Shown: one piece after another, positions 58,848 through 64,000 of the stretch
Numbering within the stretch: the first letter of the stretch is position 1
How the letters are laid out: each line of letters begins with the position of its first letter
From: Gracilimonas mengyeensis
GTDB lineage: Bacteria > Bacteroidota > Rhodothermia > Balneolales > Balneolaceae
Direction of reading: 5' to 3'
Assembly: GCF_900182705.1 (NCBI RefSeq)
Contig: NZ_FXTP01000014.1
Span: 1 to 64,000, forward strand
Length of the DNA: 64,000 nt
Translations under genes and position numbers: made by a program
Notes under the pieces: model-generated
Database searches by the model: none
What the model was told of the DNA's origin: nothing
What the model saw: only the letters and a program-made list of their open reading frames with translations

Positions 58848-61833
58848 ACCGCAGGATTTCCTCTTTCCAAACTTCATATCCTTCTCCGTTTAAGTGAAGC
58901 CCGTCAATACTGTAGGCCGGGTCCATCTTGCCGTCCTTACGGAACTGGCTCGCCAGGTCGATATAGATCAACCCAAGCTCTTTGCTAATAGACTGAAGCT
59001 GCCCGTTGATGTATTCGATGTCAGCATTGGGACGGGTAAAGTGTACTTGATCATCCACCGGCAGCACGCTCTGCAAGTAGATTTCTGTGTCGGGGGAATC
59101 GCTCATGATCCGGTCCAGGATTTTACGATAGTTATCCACCACGTATTCTTTGGATTTGCCGTAAGCCAGGTCGTTGGTTCCAATCATGATGAAAACTTTG
59201 TCCGGTTGTGACTCGGTCACTTCGCCCAAACGCTCCAGCACCCCGTCGGTATCATCCCCGCCAATGCCCCGGTTTTTGATATCCGGATTGTTCCCGAATA
59301 GCTCCGCCCATTCGGCATTGTCCGTGATGCTGTCGCCCAAAAACAGGATCTCGTCCGGCGTATTCGGCAGGTTTTCAAAGTGTTCTTTTTTGTGATAATA
59401 GTAGGCCTTCACCGCACGATTCCACTCAGCCAGTTCTTCCGCCTGACGGTCGTAAGCCATGATGCTGTCGATCTCGGCCTCAGTCAAAGTAGTACTAAGC
59501 GAAGGCGGTGCATCCTCGGCTCGGCTCCCCCAGTTTGTATTGGGATCGGGGCCCATTTCCAGCTCCAGCATGCCGCCATCCACCAAATCTTTGTGATAGA
59601 ACCAGGGCTTGCTGAGCAGTTTCCCATCCAGTTTGGCGGATTGGATGTACCGGTTTTCTTTGGAGGTCCCGTTCGCCTTAATCACAAAGGTTCCGCCCGG
59701 GTAGTAGGCCTCATCCAAATGGATGGTGATTTTCTCAAAAAGCGGACTTCCCAGCTCATAGACCGGATTCACCGAAGCACCGCCGTCCATCTGGAATAAT
59801 CCCATGGCGCTCATCACAAACCATGCGCCCATCTGGCCCTGGTCTTCGTCGCCCAGCCAGCCGCCTTCCGGGGTGGTTCCGTAGTAATTATCCATAATTT
59901 CCCGGCTCCAGTACTGAGTGAGCCACGGCTTGCCGGAGTAATTGAACAAATAGGCCGCCTGCATATTGGGTTGATTCCCGTGGTTGATCGGCAACACGCC
60001 CATGCCGTGTAAACTGTTATCGCCCAAATGCTCGGAATTGAATTTGTGTGGGGCCGACTCCTCAAACCCTTTTTGCAAGCGATCATTGAATTCGTCTTTA
60101 CCAAGTAAACCGATCAGGCCGTTCACATCGTGAGGAACAAAATAGGTAAACTGCCACGCGTTGCCTTCCACCCAGCCGGAGCCCAGAAAGGTCACATCCC
60201 CAAAAGGACTAAAGTTCTCCACCCAATCGCCATTGGCGTATTTGCGGCGCATGTATCCCACTTCAGAATCAAAAACATTCTTGTAGTTAAAAGCCCGCTT
60301 GGTAAACTCCTTGTAATCTTTTTCTTTGCCGAGGGCTTTAGCCATCTGCGCCACCGTCCAGTCGTCATAGGCATACTCCAGCGTGTTGGACACCGGTCCG
60401 TCCTCATCCGGTACATACCCATGGGCGATGTATTCTTCCAGGTTCCGGTTTCCCACATACCCGCCGGCCTCGTAGGGATGCCCCGGCACAGTTTGCAGCT
60501 TGTGGATGGCTTCGTACATCTTGCCCACATCGTAATTTCGGATGCCTTTGTGATAAGCATTCGTCAGCAGGCTGATTTGGTGCGAGGCCACCATAATCCC
60601 CGAATATTCGATGCCCGTGGGACCTTTGGGCAGCCATCCGCCCTTGTCATAAATTTCCAGCATGGAGTTCACCCAGTTATTGGCGATATCCGGTGTAGCC
60701 AGCGACCACAACTGGTTCAAATTCCAGAAGGTAATCCAGAAGCCGTCACTGCCGTAAACGGGCATATCCGGATCTATCTGCTGCACCTTTTCGTACATGT
60801 CCATGTATTTGCCGTTTACATCGGTCCAGGTTGTCCGGCCGGCATAGGCGCGGTACAGGTTGGTATAAAACTTGGTGGTATTTTCTTCGCTTCCGCCTTC
60901 CACTTCAATTACTGAGAGCAAATCATTCCACGTCTGCTTGTTGTCGGCGCGAACCTGCTCAAAATCCCAGTCGTAGTGATCCAGCTCGGTTTCCAGGTTG
61001 AGGCGGGCCTGCTCCACGCTCACCAGCGAGATGCCGGTTTGCATCATAATCTGCTCTCCTTCTTCGGTTTCAAATTCCAGGAAGGTGCCTACATCCTTGT
61101 GCCCGAATCCAGAAGAAACTTGCTCCACATTCCGGTAGATTTCCTCTTTCACCCATCCGTTCATGCTTTTAAACGGCTTGTTGAAGCGGATCACGAAGTT
61201 CAGCACGTACTCGTTGTAATTGGCCTTGCGCAGGCTCTGTTGGTACGAAACGCCTTCAATTTCATTATCGCTTACTTTGGTGATGTTGGTATAACCGATC
61301 TCATAATTGTATTCGGAGGGGGTTAACAGATCGATTAGGATACGGGAGGAATCGCTCTCCGGGAAAGTATAGCGGTGAAAGCCGGTTCGCATGGTGGTGG
61401 TCAGTTCGGCCTTCACGTCGTAATCATCCAACACGACCGAATAATAGCCGGGTTCGGCCTGCTCGGTTTCGTGGCGGAAATGGGAACGGTATCCACGATC
61501 CGGGTCTTTCTCGGTGCCCGGTTTGATCTTCAGCTCGCCATTGGCAGGCACGGTTAGCAGTCCGGCCATGGTCCACGAGTGCAGGTGGCTGAAACCGGCG
61601 ATATTGTTGATGGCATAATCATAGCCGGCTTTCCAGCCCCGCTCTTGGTTGTCCGGGCTGAGCTTCACCATCCCAAAGGGCATGGTGGGACCGGGGAACA
61701 TAATCCAGCGGGAGTCGTGACTGCCAATCAGCGGGTCTACATAATCCACCGGCTGTTTTTGTTGGGCTGAAAGAGATACAGAACTGCTGATCACAAACAG
61801 TAAAAGCAGTAGTTTCGTCAGGAGTTTATCCAT
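58834..61833 (-). CDS. GH92 alpha-mannosidase fused to SGNH/GDSL esterase
   Basis: A 999-residue secreted protein (signal peptide to about Ala 24). Residues 28-760 are GH92: DYVDPLIGSHDSRWIMFPGP, GFSHLHSWTMAG, YGSDGFWITFWNLNQLWSLA, EGNAWQFTYFVPHDVNGLIG and GWLGDEDQGQMGAWFVMSAM with the acidic catalytic residues. Residues about 826-999 are an SGNH hydrolase: FLGDSITDN (Ser 835), NRGIGGDDTDGVLERL, IMIGTNDLAYG (Asn 887) and IDGLHLNGEGY (Asp 977, His 980). GH92 enzymes are calcium-dependent exo-alpha-mannosidases. The added esterase could strip acetyl groups from mannose residues. Both sets of active-site motifs look intact. Confidence 0.93.
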   Translation of the reverse strand: MDKLLTKLLLLLFVISSSVSLSAQQKQPVDYVDPLIGSHDSRWIMFPGPTMPFGMVKLSPDNQERGWKAGYDYAINNIAGFSHLHSWTMAGLLTVPANGELKIKPGTEKDPDRGYRSHFRHETEQAEPGYYSVVLDDYDVKAELTTTMRTGFHRYTFPESDSSRILIDLLTPSEYNYEIGYTNITKVSDNEIEGVSYQQSLRKANYNEYVLNFVIRFNKPFKSMNGWVKEEIYRNVEQVSSGFGHKDVGTFLEFETEEGEQIMMQTGISLVSVEQARLNLETELDHYDWDFEQVRADNKQTWNDLLSVIEVEGGSEENTTKFYTNLYRAYAGRTTWTDVNGKYMDMYEKVQQIDPDMPVYGSDGFWITFWNLNQLWSLATPDIANNWVNSMLEIYDKGGWLPKGPTGIEYSGIMVASHQISLLTNAYHKGIRNYDVGKMYEAIHKLQTVPGHPYEAGGYVGNRNLEEYIAHGYVPDEDGPVSNTLEYAYDDWTVAQMAKALGKEKDYKEFTKRAFNYKNVFDSEVGYMRRKYANGDWVENFSPFGDVTFLGSGWVEGNAWQFTYFVPHDVNGLIGLLGKDEFNDRLQKGFEESAPHKFNSEHLGDNSLHGMGVLPINHGNQPNMQAAYLFNYSGKPWLTQYWSREIMDNYYGTTPEGGWLGDEDQGQMGAWFVMSAMGLFQMDGGASVNPVYELGSPLFEKITIHLDEAYYPGGTFVIKANGTSKENRYIQSAKLDGKLLSKPWFYHKDLVDGGMLELEMGPDPNTNWGSRAEDAPPSLSTTLTEAEIDSIMAYDRQAEELAEWNRAVKAYYYHKKEHFENLPNTPDEILFLGDSITDNAEWAELFGNNPDIKNRGIGGDDTDGVLERLGEVTESQPDKVFIMIGTNDLAYGKSKEYVVDNYRKILDRIMSDSPDTEIYLQSVLPVDDQVHFTRPNADIEYINGQLQSISKELGLIYIDLASQFRKDGKMDPAYSIDGLHLNGEGYEVWKEEILRYVEE

Positions 61834-62611
61834 GATTATTTGGGTTGATAGCTGTGAAAATTTTTATGTAACACAATATTGTTATTAGCTTGAACCCTGT
61901 GTCCCTTCGGAGGGACCGGTTTTTCAGCAGCTATTGCGCTGCTGAAAAACCAGGGAGGGCAGTATTTAAAACGCTTATAATCGCTGAGGAAATCATTAAA
62001 ATCCGTGACCATCCGGCTGATCCGTGTCATCTGTGTTCTGTATCATTCGTTCAAATAGCTTCATAGCCCTTGGCTACATTTACCCACCCCTCAATCCCCG
62101 CCCAAGCGGGGAAGCTCTTTTGGTGATAATGAACCCAGCTTCAACTGAATTCCAATAGGATGTTTCTATCCATAGGATTTTAAAAACCGCTAACGCGTTT
62201 CCTCTCCCGGAAGAGGAACAAGGTGAGGGTGGTTGTCGCAAAGGCATCTGATGATGACCTCCAGCAACTCCCTCGTTCTTTCGATTAAACCATCGGGGAA
62301 TTTTTTAGCGAATTTTTCCTGTTCAGTAAGTCAATGTTTATTTCATAATTATATCCGAATGGAACGCGGATGACGCTGATCTGAGGGATGATCGCTGAGA
62401 AATATCATTTAAAATCCGTGATGATCCGCCCGATCCGTGTTATCCGGGTTCTGTTCCATTTTTTCAAAATCTTAGTAGTCCTTGGCTACATTTACCCACC
62501 CCTTAATCCCCGCCCAAGCGGGGAAATTCCTTGGTGGGAGTGAAGCTAAAGTCATCATTTCTTCAGTAAAAAAATCCGTGACCATCCAACAAATCCGTAC
62601 CATCTGTGATC
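61834..62611. repeat. Gene-free region with hairpins and direct repeats
   Basis: About 780 bp. Two hairpins at 61901-61916 (GTCCC-TTCGGA-GGGAC) and 61918-61951 (GGTTTTTCAGCAGC with GCTGCTGAAAAACC) lie upstream of the GH92 gene. A repeat of about 149 bp is present at 61982-62130 and 62392-62540, sharing CTTGGCTACATTTACCCACC and CCCCGCCCAAGCGGGGAA. A partial third copy of its first part is at 62569-62611. Confidence 0.8.
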
Positions 62612-64000
62612 CTATTCCTCCATATGCTCCGATTCCGCCATTTCTACCTTCCCGTCTTTAGCCGTCAGGGTATAATAGGTATCGCCGTATTTCACGTTGT
62701 ACAGGGTTCCTGAAAAGTCCGGCTTGTCCTGATCGATGATGGCCGGGCCGTTTACATCCGGGTAAAAGCCAAAGAAATTCTTCAGCATCACCTGGGACAT
62801 AGCGATACCTGATGAGGACTCCCGGTTGTGCCAGCCGCGCTGGGCTATTCGAACCCGGGCATTTTTCTCCCGCTTGTTTTCTCCCCACAGCTCATGAGCC
62901 TGCGCCCATATTCCTTCGCGGGTTACCGGGGCGATGTTGTGGTAAAAATCGAGGGCTTTATCCGGGTATCCGAGTTGCGTGAGGGCGTCCATGGTGCCGG
63001 CCGGCCAGCCGTCAAAGGCGCCCAGCGGACCATGATCGGGGCGATCTGAATCTTCTGCAGCTACATCCTGCAACGATTGTGCCCGCATCCAGTGATTAGT
63101 AATGAGCTCACGATACAGGAAGTCCATCATTTCCTGTTTGATATCTTCGGGGATGTCTTGCTGCACATACCGTCCCAGAAACATGAAATCCAGGGAATGT
63201 CGTACCTCTATGGTTTTACCGTCAGGATACAGGCTGTTCCAGACGCCATCTCCGGCATACAGCTTCAGCAGGCGCTCCATCATTTCATCAGACTGTGCCC
63301 TTAAATTCTTCGCTTTGGCCGAATCACCTTTCATTTTGGCCAAGTCTGCAGTCTCACGCATCATCCAAATGTAGGCCGCATTGAAAGATGGCACAATATG
63401 TTTGTAAGTCGGCACGGCCTCCAGCAGGTTCCATTCATCATCCCCAAAATCGGCCAGTTTGTAGATATCTTCCCTGGCTCCCTCCTGCCCGTAAATAGAG
63501 ATTTCCTTCCAGTTCAGAGCGTATTTCTGGAGATGTTCATAGACAGTTTTCCCATCAATCACTTCATCCAGAAAGGCATAGTCGTTAGAAACAGTGAGAT
63601 AAGAACGAATCATCTGGAACAATGCCCAGTAGTTGGCCGAGTAGCCATTCCCCACGCCAACGCCGCTGATATTATCCTTGCCATAGTGCAAACTGGGATC
63701 AATTTTGATCCAGGAAGCCAGGTGCTCGCGCATCATGGCGGGATCCACCACAGCCCACAAAGTCGACCACTCTGTGATATCCCAAAAGAAGGTGATGGAA
63801 GCGCCCCAGCGCGGACCGCCGGTTAAAAATACCTTATCGTGCTGCGGCAGGTTTTCATTCATGAGATACAGCATGGTGAGCGGACCGGTGTAGTAGACGC
63901 GTTTGGCCAGCGAATCATCCGTAGCCAGTACCGGGAAGGCGCCGGAGAGCAGCTCATTATCCGGCTTAAAGATCTCCTGCCAGCGATTTTTCCATTCCTC
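62612..64000 (-). CDS. Six-hairpin (MGH1-like/GH63-like) glycosidase, 5' end outside window
   Basis: The frame is open from the right edge (EEWKNRWQEIFKPDNELLSG ...) to a TAG at 62612, 462 codons. Motifs fit an (alpha/alpha)6-barrel glycosidase: GGPRWGASITFFWDITEWST, GNGYSANYWALFQMIRSYLT, GPLGAFDGWPAGTMDALTQL, ELWGENKREKN and NRESSSGIAMSQVMLKNFFG. FFWDITEW and the DGWPAG region may carry the catalytic acids. The nearest families are MGH1-like and GH63/GH78-type clan members; substrate uncertain. Its place before GH92-SGNH suggests alpha-mannan or N-glycan breakdown. Confidence 0.8.
   Translation of the reverse strand, partial: EEWKNRWQEIFKPDNELLSGAFPVLATDDSLAKRVYYTGPLTMLYLMNENLPQHDKVFLTGGPRWGASITFFWDITEWSTLWAVVDPAMMREHLASWIKIDPSLHYGKDNISGVGVGNGYSANYWALFQMIRSYLTVSNDYAFLDEVIDGKTVYEHLQKYALNWKEISIYGQEGAREDIYKLADFGDDEWNLLEAVPTYKHIVPSFNAAYIWMMRETADLAKMKGDSAKAKNLRAQSDEMMERLLKLYAGDGVWNSLYPDGKTIEVRHSLDFMFLGRYVQQDIPEDIKQEMMDFLYRELITNHWMRAQSLQDVAAEDSDRPDHGPLGAFDGWPAGTMDALTQLGYPDKALDFYHNIAPVTREGIWAQAHELWGENKREKNARVRIAQRGWHNRESSSGIAMSQVMLKNFFGFYPDVNGPAIIDQDKPDFSGTLYNVKYGDTYYTLTAKDGKVEMAESEHMEE

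Overview
The window reads as chromosome from a marine or halophilic bacterium of the Balneolota/Rhodothermota side of the Bacteroidota (FCB) superphylum, in the style of Balneola or Gracilimonas. The grounds are SusC/SusD-type glycan import, PorV/PorQ and C-terminal sorting tails containing NYPNPFNP, lipoproteins, TAnnTTTG-like promoter boxes and moderate GC. The genus assignment is inference.

Layout. 1-4160 (minus): the 5' part of a very large DUF4347/cadherin-like surface protein preceded by a sulfotransferase. 4336-6441 (minus): a four-PAS HisKA_2 sensor kinase. 6603-15629 (plus): a translation cluster thrS-infC-rpmI-rplT-pheS-pheT, with a MntA/HepT toxin-antitoxin pair between pheS and pheT, then a small coiled-coil gene, zapA and a YmdB-type phosphoesterase. 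infC most likely starts at AUC. 15708-16397: LolD-type ATPase.

16398-44753 is a beta-glucan (laminarin-type) utilisation region. It holds SusC/SusD, a LacI-type regulator, two tandem GH16 laminarinase-like enzymes (one lipoprotein, one with a sorting tail), a five-gene minus-strand operon (sorting-tail carbohydrate-binding protein, TonB-dependent receptor, large secreted protein, PorV-like protein, PpiC-type chaperone), a second near-identical LacI regulator, a GH3 beta-glucosidase and a FucP-type sugar transporter. An identical 15-bp operator-like sequence lies in front of the GH16 pair and the minus-strand operon, and related half-sites lie before susC and the GH3 gene. This suggests one regulon run by two paralogous repressors.

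45390-50391 (minus) is the most unusual region: a DUF4402 pilin-like subunit, a PapD-like chaperone and a large usher-like outer-membrane protein carrying three C-terminal SPOR domains. A terminator-like hairpin separates pilin from chaperone, and inverted copies of a 48-bp repeat lie on both sides. I read it as a divergent chaperone-usher surface fibre system tied to peptidoglycan.

51127-55867 holds an MFS exporter, a Spx/ArsC-like gene, DUF3108, dut, a small lipoprotein and a 3-hydroxyacyl-CoA dehydrogenase. 56200-64000 (minus) looks like part of an alpha-mannan or N-glycan locus: a six-hairpin glycosidase cut by the window edge, a GH92 fused to an SGNH esterase, a beta-propeller secreted protein and a ROK-family kinase. 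Intergenic regions from 44.7 kb onward are rich in palindromes, direct repeats and heptameric tandem repeats.
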